From positions 1-64,000 of the forward strand of contig CAKUNS010000006.1 of the NCBI GenBank assembly GCA_934668515.1: a DNA stretch of 64,000 nucleotides. The letters run 5' to 3'. The notes under the pieces are model-generated. The model searched no databases. It saw only the letters and a program-made list of their open reading frames with translations, and was not told the DNA's origin. Below, piece by piece: positions 15,614 through 24,826 of the stretch. Source of the DNA: an uncultured Eggerthellaceae bacterium (GTDB lineage: Bacteria; Actinomycetota; Coriobacteriia; Coriobacteriales; Eggerthellaceae). The stretch's first letter is position 1; each line of letters starts with the position of its first letter. The position numbers and the translations under genes were made by a program.

Positions 15614-18367
15614 ATGCCGGGAATGCGCGTACATGAGCTTGCGAAGGAGTACGGTTTGTCCAGCAAGGACATGCTTGACCGCCTTCGCGATATGAAAATC
15701 CCTGCTAAAAGCCACGCCAGCATGCTTGGTGATGCTTACGTGCAGAAAATCCGTAAGGAAATGGGCCCTGCTTCCGTTGAGGGCGACGTTGAGGAAGGCG
15801 TAGCCGTCAACACCGTCGAGGCCGAAGAGCTTGAGGCTAAGAAGAAGGCCGAAGAGGAGGAGCGCGTTCGTCGAGAGGCTGTCGAGAAGGAGCGTGCCCG
15901 CCGCGAGGCCGAGCGCGCAAAGCGCAAGGAAAGCAAGGATGCCGTGAGCGCCGAAGCCGAGCCTAAGAAGCCTGCTCCCTCTTCCGACAGCCCCTTTAAG
16001 AGCCTCGAAGCTCAGATTGCTGACGAGAAAGAACGTGTCCGTCGTGAGCGCGAGGCTGCTGCTGCGCGTGCCCGTGCCGAAGCCCTTGCCAAGGACGTTG
16101 CCAAGAAGCAGGCCGTTGAAGAGGCTATTCGTATGCGCCAAGGTGGTCATAAGGCTGCTGCTCAGGCTGAATCCCGTCCTGCAGCCAAGCCCGCTCCTGC
16201 AGCGCCTGCTGCTAAGAAGTCCCGTGGATTCGATTCGCTTCTTTCGCAGATCGAATCCGAGCAGAAGCGCATTCAAGAGCAGAAGGCGCAGAGCAAAGAG
16301 GCTGGCAAGCGTCAGAATGCCCATAATAACAACAATGGTAAACCTGCCAAGAAGAAGCATCACAACGGCGAGCAGGTAGTCCCTGAGCTTGAGAACGTCG
16401 GTACCGAAGAAGATCGTTACGCAAAGATGGCCGTTCAGGTCGAGAAGCTTCAGCGTGATAAGGTTCTTGCCGAGGCGCGTGCAGCCGTTGCTGCCGCTAC
16501 CACCAACGAGGCCAATACCGGTCGTCGTAAGACGCGCACGGAAAAGCGCGAGGCCGAGGCTCGCGAGAAGGCGCAGCAGCAGGCAATTCAGCATGGCATC
16601 GACCCCAGTCTGGTTCTCGACGAATCTGTCGTCGAAATCCCGCAGGGTGCAACGGTTGCCAAGTTCGCCGAGCTTTTGGGCGTTGGTCCCAACGAGGTTA
16701 TCAAGCGCTTGTTCATGCTTGGCCAGGTTCTGACTCTTACTCAGTCCATGCCTGACGACCTTGTCGAGCTCATTGCTGACGACATGGGTCGCAAGGTCCG
16801 TGTCGTGTCGCCCGAGGAAGAGTACGCCGTTGTTTACAACGACACCGAAGACGACCTGCTTCCGCGTCCACCTGTCGTTACTGTCATGGGCCATGTTGAC
16901 CACGGCAAAACCTCGCTGCTTGACGCGATCCGCAACACCGGCGTTGCCATGGGCGAGGCTGGCGGCATCACTCAGCACATCGGCGCTTCCGTCGTTACCA
17001 TCAACGGTCAGCAGATCACCTTCATCGACACTCCTGGTCACGAGGCATTCACTGCAATGCGCGCTCGTGGTGCTCAGGTTACCGACGTCATCGTCTTGGT
17101 CGTCGCCGCCGACGACGGTGTCATGCCGCAGACCATTGAGGCCGTGAACCATGCTAAGGCCGCAAACGTGCCTATCGTCGTTGCCGTCAACAAGATCGAT
17201 AAGCCCGGTGCGAACCCCGACCGCGTTCGTCAGGAGCTCACCGAGTACGGCGTTGTTCCGGAAGAGTGGGGCGGCACGAACATGTTCGTCGAGGTCTCCG
17301 CTAAGAAGAAGATCAACATCGACGGTTTGCTTGAGACCATCCTGCTTCAGGCCGAGGTTCTCGAGCTTAAGGCAAATCCGAACGCTCTGGCTTCTGGCTT
17401 CGTTATCGAGGCGAATTTGGACAAGGGCCGAGGTCCCGTTGCCACCGTCCTGGTTCAACGCGGCACCCTGCATTCCGGCGATGTCGTCGTTGCGGGCACC
17501 TCGTATGGTCGCGTTCGCGCTTTGATCGATCCGAAGGGCGCTCATGCGTCTCAGGCCAAGCCCGCCGATCCTGTTGAGATCCTTGGTCTGAACAGCGTTC
17601 CCACCGCAGGTGATGAGTTCCGTGTTTTCGAGGACGAGCGCGATGCTCGTAAGCTCGCCGAGGAGCGTGCCTTGCGCGAGCGTCTTGCCGAGCAGACCAA
17701 CAAGTCTCACATGAGCCTGGATGATCTGTTCAGCCGCATCGAAGAGGGCAAGCAGACCGACCTGAACCTTATCGTGAAGGCCGACGTTCAGGGTTCCATC
17801 GAGGCTCTGCGCGATGCTTTCGACAAGATGGATCAATCCGAGGTCCGCATCAACATCGTTCACTCTGCTGTTGGTGGCATCACCGAGACCGACGTCACCC
17901 TTGCTGCTGCATCTGACGCCATCATCATCGGCTTCAATGTTCGTCCTACGGGCAAGTCCAAGCAGCAGGCTGAGAAGGAGAAGGTCGACATCAGGCTTTA
18001 CCGCGTCATCTACCAGGCTATCGAAGACATCAATGCCGCACGAGTCGGCCTGCTGTCTCCCGATATCGTCGAAGAGGACACCGGTACCGCCGAGGTTCGC
18101 GAGCTCTTCCGTGTTCCCAAGGTTGGTGTCATCGCGGGCTGCTACGTTACTGAGGGCGAGATTCATCGTGACGACAAGGTTCGCATCGTCCGTAACGGCA
18201 CGGTTATCTTCGACGGCAAGCTCGGTTCCATGCGTCGTTTCAAAGACGACGTTAAATCGGTCAAGCAGAACTACGAGTGCGGTCTTGGCATCGAGGGCTA
18301 CCAGGATCTCAAGATCGGTGACTTCATTGAAGGCTACGTCGTCAAAGAGGTTGAGCGTACCGAGTAG
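15614..18367 (+). CDS. infB: translation initiation factor IF-2
   Basis: GTPase that places initiator tRNA on the 30S subunit and promotes subunit joining. The 917 residues comprise an N-terminal IF2N module (MRVHELAKEYGLSSKDMLDRL), a long charged Lys/Glu/Arg/Ala-rich linker (about 55-330), a second IF2N segment near 340-390 and the G domain with GHVDHGKTS (about 426-434), DTPGHEAF and NKID. The beta-barrel and C-terminal domains follow and end at GYVVKEVERTE. The ATG at 15614 follows AGGAG. It is the largest gene of its operon and lies on the rimP-nusA transcript. Confidence 0.97.
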   Translation: MPGMRVHELAKEYGLSSKDMLDRLRDMKIPAKSHASMLGDAYVQKIRKEMGPASVEGDVEEGVAVNTVEAEELEAKKKAEEEERVRREAVEKERARREAERAKRKESKDAVSAEAEPKKPAPSSDSPFKSLEAQIADEKERVRREREAAAARARAEALAKDVAKKQAVEEAIRMRQGGHKAAAQAESRPAAKPAPAAPAAKKSRGFDSLLSQIESEQKRIQEQKAQSKEAGKRQNAHNNNNGKPAKKKHHNGEQVVPELENVGTEEDRYAKMAVQVEKLQRDKVLAEARAAVAAATTNEANTGRRKTRTEKREAEAREKAQQQAIQHGIDPSLVLDESVVEIPQGATVAKFAELLGVGPNEVIKRLFMLGQVLTLTQSMPDDLVELIADDMGRKVRVVSPEEEYAVVYNDTEDDLLPRPPVVTVMGHVDHGKTSLLDAIRNTGVAMGEAGGITQHIGASVVTINGQQITFIDTPGHEAFTAMRARGAQVTDVIVLVVAADDGVMPQTIEAVNHAKAANVPIVVAVNKIDKPGANPDRVRQELTEYGVVPEEWGGTNMFVEVSAKKKINIDGLLETILLQAEVLELKANPNALASGFVIEANLDKGRGPVATVLVQRGTLHSGDVVVAGTSYGRVRALIDPKGAHASQAKPADPVEILGLNSVPTAGDEFRVFEDERDARKLAEERALRERLAEQTNKSHMSLDDLFSRIEEGKQTDLNLIVKADVQGSIEALRDAFDKMDQSEVRINIVHSAVGGITETDVTLAAASDAIIIGFNVRPTGKSKQQAEKEKVDIRLYRVIYQAIEDINAARVGLLSPDIVEEDTGTAEVRELFRVPKVGVIAGCYVTEGEIHRDDKVRIVRNGTVIFDGKLGSMRRFKDDVKSVKQNYECGLGIEGYQDLKIGDFIEGYVVKEVERTE

Positions 18368-18408
18368 TAAAAGGCTTTCGTGCTACCGAGGGCAGTTGCA
18401 TCACATCA

Positions 18409-18445
18409 GACGGGCATCCTGTAAGATAGGGGTGCCCGTCTTTTC
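18409..18445 (+). terminator. hairpin terminator between infB and rbfA
   Basis: GACGGGCATCC pairs with GGTGCCCGTC (one wobble) across an 8-11 nt loop, followed by TTTTCG. It ends 20 nt before the rbfA ATG, so rbfA and downstream genes must rely on read-through or on a promoter upstream of it. Confidence 0.75.
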
Positions 18446-18465
18446 GAATGAGATAGGAATCAATC

Positions 18466-18846
18466 ATGAAACAGAACTCTTCGAGCCGCCGTGTTAACGA
18501 GCAGGCACGCCAGGTTATCGCCGAGATCTTGATGTTCGAGGTCTCCGATCCGCGTTTGAGCATGGTCACCATCACCGGCTGCGAGGTTAGCTTTGACCGT
18601 AGCGTGTGCAACGTGTACTACACCGCTGACAAGAAATCGTACAAAGGCGCTCAGGAAGCTTTTGAGAAAGCTTCCGGCCGAATTCGCACGCTGATGGGCA
18701 AGAAGCTCTCGTGGCGTGTTGCCCCCGAGCTTCGCTTCTTCCTTGACGGCAGCGTCGATCAGGCGGAGCGTATTGCCATCGCCATTGCCGCCGAGCGTAA
18801 GCGCAACGAAGGCTCGCCTTCTTCGAACGAGGCGCGTGAGGATTAG
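18466..18846 (+). CDS. rbfA: 30S ribosome-binding factor RbfA
   Basis: Cold-shock and maturation factor that binds the 30S subunit near helix 44/45 during 16S rRNA processing. The 126-residue single KH-like domain has the family features RVNEQARQVIAEIL near the N-terminus, VSDPRLSMVTITGCEVS, and RVAPELRFFLDGSVDQAERI near the end. It is preceded by a terminator-like hairpin but keeps the conserved infB-rbfA-nrnA-truB-ribF order. The nrnA start follows 4 bp after its stop. Confidence 0.94.
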   Translation: MKQNSSSRRVNEQARQVIAEILMFEVSDPRLSMVTITGCEVSFDRSVCNVYYTADKKSYKGAQEAFEKASGRIRTLMGKKLSWRVAPELRFFLDGSVDQAERIAIAIAAERKRNEGSPSSNEARED

Positions 18847-18850
18847 GTCT

Positions 18851-19876
18851 ATGGCAACGACCCCTCAGACTAATTCTACTTTAGAGGATATCGCGCAGGT
18901 CATTCGAGCCAACAACTCGTTTGCCCTGTGCGGTCATGTAAGCCCCGATGGAGATTGCCTTGGCTCTCAGCTGGCGCTGCACCACACCCTAAAGGCTTTG
19001 GGTAAAGAATCCACGCTGCTTCTTGTGCGTGACGATGCCATTGATCAGAAGCTTACATTCATGCCGGGTGCGGACGAATTCGTTCCTGCTCAGCAGGTGT
19101 TGGACAAGTTGCCTGAAACAGGTCGAGCCTTCGATGTGTTCATTGGTTTAGATGTGCCCAAGCGCGATCGCGTCGGCCAAGCGGCTTGCTCGATTCTTGA
19201 CCGTTGTGCTGACTCCGTTACGATCGATCATCATGCTGAACCTACGACCATGGCGAACCATGTTCATGTCCAGCCAGATTCTGCTTCGACCAGCATCATA
19301 GTGTGGTGGCTTTGCAAGCTTCTTCTGAACACGCCGCCTGTTGACTCTGCCGTGTGCGCGTATACGGGCTTGGTCACCGACACGGGCTGTTTCCAGTTTC
19401 AGAACACCAACACCGAAGCGTTCCTTGCTGCGGCCGATCTGGCTGCAGCCGGAGTTAAGCCTTCTGAAGTATCGCGCGAGATCACGCAGAACGAATCTCT
19501 TGCGGCAATGAAGCTTCAATCGCTTGCCATTGAACGCATGATCCTTCTTCAGAACGGGCAAATCGCCCTTTCATGGATCACCGCTGATGACATGCGTGGT
19601 TTAAATGCTCAGAAGGCTGACGCCGATGGCGTGGTTGGCGCACTCAGGTCCATTCGTGGTGTTCGCGTTGCATGTGCATTGCGCGAGCAGGATGGGGAAG
19701 TGCGAGGAAACCTTCGCTCTAAGGACGATTCCGATGTCTCCGTAGTCGCACGTGAGTTCGATGGTGGTGGTCATCGCGGAGCTTCCGGCTTCAAGTTGAA
19801 ACTACCGATGGAAGAAGCCGTTTCTGCAATTGAAGATCGTCTTTCACGATTTGATTTCGATCAGAGGGATGCGTAA
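18851..19876 (+). CDS. nrnA: DHH/DHHA1 phosphoesterase, NrnA-like oligoribonuclease/pAp phosphatase
   Basis: Predicted to degrade short RNA/DNA oligonucleotides, and possibly cyclic dinucleotide products and 3'-phosphoadenosine 5'-phosphate, as NrnA proteins do. The 341 residues carry GHVSPDGDCLGS (DHH motif I region), DHHAEP (motif III), and the DHHA1 domain with GGGHRGASGF near residue 300. I use the ATG at 18851, 4 bp after rbfA; an in-frame start 135 bp earlier lies inside rbfA and lacks a ribosome site. Its stop overlaps the truB start (TAATG). Exact substrate is not decided by sequence. Confidence 0.88.
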   Translation: MATTPQTNSTLEDIAQVIRANNSFALCGHVSPDGDCLGSQLALHHTLKALGKESTLLLVRDDAIDQKLTFMPGADEFVPAQQVLDKLPETGRAFDVFIGLDVPKRDRVGQAACSILDRCADSVTIDHHAEPTTMANHVHVQPDSASTSIIVWWLCKLLLNTPPVDSAVCAYTGLVTDTGCFQFQNTNTEAFLAAADLAAAGVKPSEVSREITQNESLAAMKLQSLAIERMILLQNGQIALSWITADDMRGLNAQKADADGVVGALRSIRGVRVACALREQDGEVRGNLRSKDDSDVSVVAREFDGGGHRGASGFKLKLPMEEAVSAIEDRLSRFDFDQRDA

Positions 19877-20892
19877 TGAAACGTGGTTCATCAGGTCTTT
19901 CACTGATTGTTGGTATCCGCAAACCCGTTGATGTCACTTCTCACGATGTCGTCAACCGCGTTCGTCGCATCATGGGGGAGAAGCGCGTTGGTCATACTGG
20001 TACGCTCGATCCTATGGCTACGGGCGTTTTGCCTATTTGTATAGGCCCTGCTACTAGGCTTGACAAATATATGGTAGGCCACGATAAAACCTATCGTGCC
20101 ACTATCACGTTCGGTTCTCAAACAAATACCGACGATGCAAAAGGCGAGGTTGTGAAACAAGCCTTTGTCCCGACTGAAATTGGCGAGAGGGATTTTGCCT
20201 TAGGTGTTCTTCAGGGATTGGTCGGCGTTCATATGCAGGTGCCTCCTGCGTTTTGCGCGGTAAAGATCAACGGCCAACCTGCCTATAAAAGGATGCGAGC
20301 TGGCGAGGAAGTGGAACTCGAGGCTCGTCAGATCGAGGTCTATTCCGCCGAGCTGGTAAATTTTACTGAGGCTTCTTCCGTGGATGGGTCTCATGATTCG
20401 GTTTCGTGGATCGTGGATTTGTCGGTTTCTAAAGGCACGTTCATTCGTTCTATTGCGCGAGACCTGGGACAGCAACTCGGCACGTGCGCTCACTTGTCCG
20501 GTCTTGCACGTATGAGTGCAGGTGGAATCTCGTTGGACGAGTGCGTTTCATTGGAATCGCTTGAGAATTTAAAAGAATCCGCGGCGCTTGATCCCGTTCG
20601 TGTGCTGGGCTTTCGCTTTGCATATGCCGACAATCGCGCCGATTCCGTCTCCAATGGCGCAGCACTTTCCCCTGATGACGTAACTTTATACGAATCGCTG
20701 GCAAGCGAAGCCGACGATTCGCTTTGCGCATGCTGTGCGACTGAACTTGCGAAGAGTCAAACGCCTCCAGTTGATGGAGAGCTGATTTGCGTTTTGGTAG
20801 AGAACAAATTGAAGGGCGTGTATCGATATGACAGTCGGTATCGCTGTTGGAAATCTGATTGCGTGTTTGCGGTAGGTGTGTCTCGTGGCTGA
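19876..20892 (+). CDS. truB: tRNA pseudouridine(55) synthase
   Basis: Makes pseudouridine 55 in the T-loop of tRNAs. Catalytic Asp lies in GHTGTLDPMATGVL (about residues 39-52). KTYRATITFGSQTNTDD and GTFIRSIARDLG are further family motifs. At 338 residues it is longer than the roughly 300 usual. The C-terminal PUA-like part carries an inserted Cys-rich stretch (CACC near 276-279) and two more cysteines near the end. It overlaps nrnA by 1 bp and the ribF start by several bases. Confidence 0.94.
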   Translation: MKRGSSGLSLIVGIRKPVDVTSHDVVNRVRRIMGEKRVGHTGTLDPMATGVLPICIGPATRLDKYMVGHDKTYRATITFGSQTNTDDAKGEVVKQAFVPTEIGERDFALGVLQGLVGVHMQVPPAFCAVKINGQPAYKRMRAGEEVELEARQIEVYSAELVNFTEASSVDGSHDSVSWIVDLSVSKGTFIRSIARDLGQQLGTCAHLSGLARMSAGGISLDECVSLESLENLKESAALDPVRVLGFRFAYADNRADSVSNGAALSPDDVTLYESLASEADDSLCACCATELAKSQTPPVDGELICVLVENKLKGVYRYDSRYRCWKSDCVFAVGVSRG

Positions 20893-21814
20893 AATTATCT
20901 ATTCGACTGATGACTTTTCAAACCTTGACGTTCTTCAGTCAAGCGTATGCTGTTTCGGCGTGTTCGATGGCGTTCATGTCGGGCATCAGTTTCTTATTCG
21001 CCAAACGATCGATTCCGCATCGCAACAGGGCGTGAGATCTGCGGTGATCACTTTCGACATCGATCCTGATGAGCTTTTCAAGCGCAAGGGATTCGTGAAG
21101 CTCATGAGTAATGAGAAGCGCATCGAAGCACTGGCTGATAGCGGCGTGGATCTTATTGTCGTGCTTCCGTTCTCACGCGAATTCGCCGCCCAGAGTCCTA
21201 CTGAGTTTTTGAACAGCACCTTCAACAGCGGTGTGCCTGTTGAATTGCACGTCGGCTCGGATTTTCGTTTCGGCTGCAAGGCCGCTGGCACGGTTTCGGA
21301 CCTTATCGTTTGGGGCGCTCATCACGATATGCGTGTTGTCGGTCACGACCTCGAAACCGCACTGGGCACGGTTGTGTCTGCTACGCGCATTCGCACGCTC
21401 CTTGAGGATGGCTCCAACATCGGTCAGGTTAACGAGCTTCTTGGTCGTCCATATTGCATGAGCGGCCGCGTTGAGCAAGGGCGCAAAGAAGGCCGCGATA
21501 TGGGATTCCGTACGGCTAATGTTTTCGTTCCGATCAACCTTCGCGCGCTTGCCCCGGGTGTTTTCGGCGCTTATGCATTTGTGGAAGGCCATCGCTATAA
21601 AGCTGCGGTCTCTGTCGGGGTTTCGCCTATGTTCGCCGATGAGACACAGGCGTATTGCGAAGCTCACCTCCTGGACTTCGAAGGCGACATCTACGGCGAT
21701 GTAGTCGATATCGACTTCATCGAATGGCTTCGTCCCATGATGAAATTCTCAAGCGTAGAGGAACTTATCTCCACCGTCATGGGGAACATCGACTGGGTTC
21801 GTAACAACCTTTAG
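20885..21814 (+). CDS. ribF: bifunctional riboflavin kinase/FAD synthetase
   Basis: Converts riboflavin to FMN and FMN to FAD. The N-terminal nucleotidyltransferase has FGVFDGVHVGHQFL (about residues 20-33) and GSDFRFGCKAAG. The C-terminal flavokinase has TANVFVP and a typical GDVVDIDFIEWLRP end. About 309 residues. Two GTG codons are possible, at 20876 and 20885. I prefer 20885, where GGTAGGTG is well spaced and the start overlaps the truB stop. It is the last gene of the rimP-ribF cluster. Confidence 0.93.
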   Translation: MAEIIYSTDDFSNLDVLQSSVCCFGVFDGVHVGHQFLIRQTIDSASQQGVRSAVITFDIDPDELFKRKGFVKLMSNEKRIEALADSGVDLIVVLPFSREFAAQSPTEFLNSTFNSGVPVELHVGSDFRFGCKAAGTVSDLIVWGAHHDMRVVGHDLETALGTVVSATRIRTLLEDGSNIGQVNELLGRPYCMSGRVEQGRKEGRDMGFRTANVFVPINLRALAPGVFGAYAFVEGHRYKAAVSVGVSPMFADETQAYCEAHLLDFEGDIYGDVVDIDFIEWLRPMMKFSSVEELISTVMGNIDWVRNNL

Positions 21815-21867
21815 CTGATACCTTTCATCCGCGTTCCGTTTTAGGTTGATGCTGCTGCATATTTCCG

Positions 21868-21896
21868 TTTCTAAACCGTTTCAAATAATCTACAAT
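21868..21896 (+). promoter_or_regulatory. weak promoter candidate before hppA
   Basis: TACAAT at 21891-21896 with a poor -35 match, TTTCTA at 21868-21873, spacing 17. It lies in the 181-bp gap between ribF and hppA. Confidence 0.3.
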
Positions 21897-21995
21897 TAGT
21901 TTGTTTGTGTCTCACGCCTTCCGATGCGCGTTTCCGGCTTTGATAACTGGCCGAAAACGCTTATCTAAGGCAGATCGAATACCAAGGAGGTAATC

Positions 21996-24140
21996 GTGAT
22001 TTCGACATCCATCGCATGGATGGCGCCCGTATGCGCAATCATCGGCATGTGCGTCGCGCTTTATCTTGCTCGCTGGGTCCTTGCGCAGGATCCCGGTTCG
22101 GACAAGATGAACTCTATTTCCATTAAGATTCAGACCGGCGCTGCCGCCTTCCTGAAGAGCGAGTACAAGATGCTCGCGGTCTTCGTGGTTGTTGTCGCTG
22201 TTCTGATGGCCGTGGCTCTTTCGCCCTGGACCGCTCTTGCGTTCATCACTGGCGGCATTCTTTCCGCTTGCGCAGGTTATGCAGGCATGTTCGTCGCCAC
22301 ACGTGCCAACACCCGTACCACCCATGCTGCCGAGACTTCCGTTGCTGCCGCTCTTAAGGTCAGCTTTCGTTCCGGCCTGACCATGGGCCTGTGCGTTGCT
22401 TCCTTCGCTTTGTTCGGCCTTTCCCTTTGGCTTATCGCGATGGTCTTCAGCAACGTCACCAGCATCAACGTGACGGGCGCCATTATCGATCTCATCCACA
22501 CCAACGTCGGTATGGTCGAGGGCTTTGCAACCGGCGCTTCCGCAGTTGCTCTCTTCGCTCGTGTTGGCGGCGGCATTTACACCAAGGCTGCTGACGTCGG
22601 AGCCGACCTGGTTGGTAAGGTTGAGGCTGGCATCCCCGAGGACGACCCCCGCAACCCCGCAACCATCGCCGACAACGTTGGCGACAACGTCGGCGACGTC
22701 GCTGGCATGGGCGCCGACCTGTTTGAGTCCTACACCGGCTCCATCATCTCGCCGACCATTCTTGCTATCACCATGGCTTCGCTTGGCTACTTCATGGGCG
22801 TTGACATTCTTTGGTCCATCTTGGTTCCGGTCATGATTGCTGCTTGCGGCATCATCACTTCGGTCATCGGCCTTACTGCAGTTCGCACTTCTGAGAACGC
22901 TGACAGCGCCGCTTTGTCCAAGGCCCTCAATCGTGGCACTTATCTCGCCGCTATCATCGAGATCGTTGCTATCTTCGTTATCTTCTTCGCATGGCAGAAC
23001 CAGACCGCTGCAGGCAACCAGCCGCTGTGGCTTTTCGGCTCCGTTGTGTGCGGCCTTGTCGCGGGCCTTGCAATTGGCAAGGTTACCGAGTATTACACCT
23101 CTGATTCTTACAAGCCGGTCAAGAAGATCGCCGAGGATTCCGAGACGGGTGCTGCAACCAACATCATTCAGGGTATTTCCACGGGCTTCATGTCCACCGT
23201 TATCCCGATCATCTTGATCGCCGCCGCCATCATTGCTGCGTACTCGTTCGGCAACCTTGCATTCCCGAACGCCCATGGCGAGATCGCTGTTGGTTTGTTC
23301 GGTGTTGCACTTGCCGCTACCGGCATGCTCTCCAACACTGCAATCACCATTGGTGTTGACGCTTACGGCCCTGTCGCCGACAACGCTGGCGGCATTGCCG
23401 AGATGGCTCTTCTGCCTGAAGAGATCCGTGATCGTACCGATTCGCTTGACTCCGTTGGCAACACCACCGCTGCTATCGCCAAGGGTTTCGCCATCGCTTC
23501 TGCTGGCTTGTCCGCCATCTCGCTTTTCGTGTCCTATCAGGTCACCATGCATCATGCATTCCCGAACTTCAGCCTGACCTTGAACGATCCGATGATCATC
23601 GCGGGCCTGTTCGTGGGTGCTATGGTTCCGTTTATGTTCGCTGCTCTGACCATGGGTGCTGTTTCCGAGGCGGCCCACGCGATGGTTGAAGAGGTTCGTC
23701 GTCAGTTCCGTGAGATCCCTGGAATCATGGAATACAAGAACGAGCCCGAGTACGATAATTGCGTTGCGATCTCGACTCAGTCTGCTTTGAAGAAGATGCT
23801 TCTTCCTGGCACCTTGGCATTGATCGTCCCCATCGTTATCGGCTGCATCAGCCCTGCGATGCTTGGTGGTTTCCTGGCTGGCGCCGTTGCAACCGGTATG
23901 CTTCTTGCCATCTTCATGTCCAACGCCGGTGGCGCTTGGGACAACGCTAAGAAGTACATTGAGGGTGGCAATCACGGCGGCAAGGGATCTGAAGCCCATC
24001 GTGCTGCTGTTGTTGGCGATACCGTTGGCGACCCCTTCAAGGACACCTCCGGTCCGTCCATGAACATCCTCATCAACCTGATGACGATGGTTTCGCTGAC
24101 CTTCTCGCCGCTGTTCATCGCCATTCAGACGATGCTCTAA
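21996..24140 (+). CDS. hppA: membrane-bound ion-pumping inorganic pyrophosphatase
   Basis: Hydrolyses pyrophosphate and couples it to H+ or Na+ export; also pulls biosynthetic reactions forward by removing PPi. The 714-residue, about 16-helix protein carries the signature DVGADLVGKVEAGIPEDDPRNP and NVGDNVGD (about 200-235). GNTTAAIAKGFAI has Ala where K+-independent enzymes have Lys, so it should belong to the K+-dependent group. Whether it pumps sodium or protons is not resolved. The start is GTG at 21996 behind AAGGAGGT (21984-21991). Single gene with its own terminator. Confidence 0.96.
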   Translation: MISTSIAWMAPVCAIIGMCVALYLARWVLAQDPGSDKMNSISIKIQTGAAAFLKSEYKMLAVFVVVVAVLMAVALSPWTALAFITGGILSACAGYAGMFVATRANTRTTHAAETSVAAALKVSFRSGLTMGLCVASFALFGLSLWLIAMVFSNVTSINVTGAIIDLIHTNVGMVEGFATGASAVALFARVGGGIYTKAADVGADLVGKVEAGIPEDDPRNPATIADNVGDNVGDVAGMGADLFESYTGSIISPTILAITMASLGYFMGVDILWSILVPVMIAACGIITSVIGLTAVRTSENADSAALSKALNRGTYLAAIIEIVAIFVIFFAWQNQTAAGNQPLWLFGSVVCGLVAGLAIGKVTEYYTSDSYKPVKKIAEDSETGAATNIIQGISTGFMSTVIPIILIAAAIIAAYSFGNLAFPNAHGEIAVGLFGVALAATGMLSNTAITIGVDAYGPVADNAGGIAEMALLPEEIRDRTDSLDSVGNTTAAIAKGFAIASAGLSAISLFVSYQVTMHHAFPNFSLTLNDPMIIAGLFVGAMVPFMFAALTMGAVSEAAHAMVEEVRRQFREIPGIMEYKNEPEYDNCVAISTQSALKKMLLPGTLALIVPIVIGCISPAMLGGFLAGAVATGMLLAIFMSNAGGAWDNAKKYIEGGNHGGKGSEAHRAAVVGDTVGDPFKDTSGPSMNILINLMTMVSLTFSPLFIAIQTML

Positions 24141-24163
24141 GTTGCGAAGCAGCTTAATTGCTA

Positions 24164-24199
24164 ACAAGGGCCGCGCAGTGCGCGGCCCTTGTTTTTTTT
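24164..24199 (+). terminator. strong terminator after hppA
   Basis: ACAAGGGCCGCGC/GCGCGGCCCTTGT, a perfect 13-bp stem with a 3-nt loop, followed by eight T residues. Confidence 0.95.
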
Positions 24200-24252
24200 C
24201 ATTCAGATGCGTACGGTATTACGCCTTGATTCCCTTTGATGTCGGCAGACCC

Positions 24253-24813
24253 TTACAGCGAAATCGATTTCAACGTATGCCCGTCAAGGTCTAAAAGAGA
24301 TATCGCGCCGTTGTCATAGAAAGCAACGCTGGCAATACCGTCCTTCGGAATACTCGGACTGCCAGGGTTAAGCAAAGTGATGGATGATCCGTTTGGTGTT
24401 TCCGCATATTCAAGTCGCTTTTTATGCGTGTGGCCGCTTGCGAAAATGGTGCCGGCTGGCAGATGGGGGAGAGACTCTTCGGTTTGGTTCGGGCGGTGTC
24501 CATGCGTCAAGAAGAACATAAAGCCATCGAGCTCGATTTGCGAATACTCGGCCATGATGGGGAATTCCAGAACCATTTGATCGACCTCGGCGTCACAGTT
24601 ACCGCGGATAGCGGTGATTACTTCAGCGTTCTTATTCAGCATGGCGATAACCTCTTTAGGCGCATAACCTTCGGGGAGATCGTTTCGTGGTCCGTGATAT
24701 AAGATATCCCCCAAGATAATCAACCTATTGCAGTTATTGGCTTTAAAAAGGTCGAGCACCTGTGCAGTTGCAATTGCGGACCCGTGGAGGTCGGATGCGA
24801 AGAGTGCTTTCAA
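24253..24813 (-). CDS. YfcE-type metallophosphoesterase
   Basis: Calcineurin-like phosphodiesterase of the YfcE family. All metal ligand motifs are visible: SDLHG (residues 7-11), GDILYHGPRN, GNCDAEVD, THGHR and SGHTHKKR. About 186 residues, the usual length. I choose a TTG at 24813 as start: AGAAAGGA lies 7 nt upstream and the protein then begins MKALFASDLHG, like relatives. An ATG 30 nt earlier lacks such a site. It follows dgt by 13 bp on the same strand, so they are probably cotranscribed. Natural substrate unknown. Confidence 0.85.
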   Translation of the reverse strand: MKALFASDLHGSAIATAQVLDLFKANNCNRLIILGDILYHGPRNDLPEGYAPKEVIAMLNKNAEVITAIRGNCDAEVDQMVLEFPIMAEYSQIELDGFMFFLTHGHRPNQTEESLPHLPAGTIFASGHTHKKRLEYAETPNGSSITLLNPGSPSIPKDGIASVAFYDNGAISLLDLDGHTLKSISL

Positions 24814-24826
24814 ATCTGTGTCCTTT

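Noticed and set aside
15248..18166. Very long open frame (over 900 codons) on the strand opposite infB
   Set aside because: The plus strand frame is unmistakably IF-2 (GHVDHGKTS, DTPGHEAF, NKID). The antisense frame is open because of codon bias and lacks motifs and a ribosome site.
21912..24167. Open frame of about 750 codons opposite hppA
   Set aside because: It is a shadow of the pyrophosphatase gene: composition is low complexity and there are no family features.
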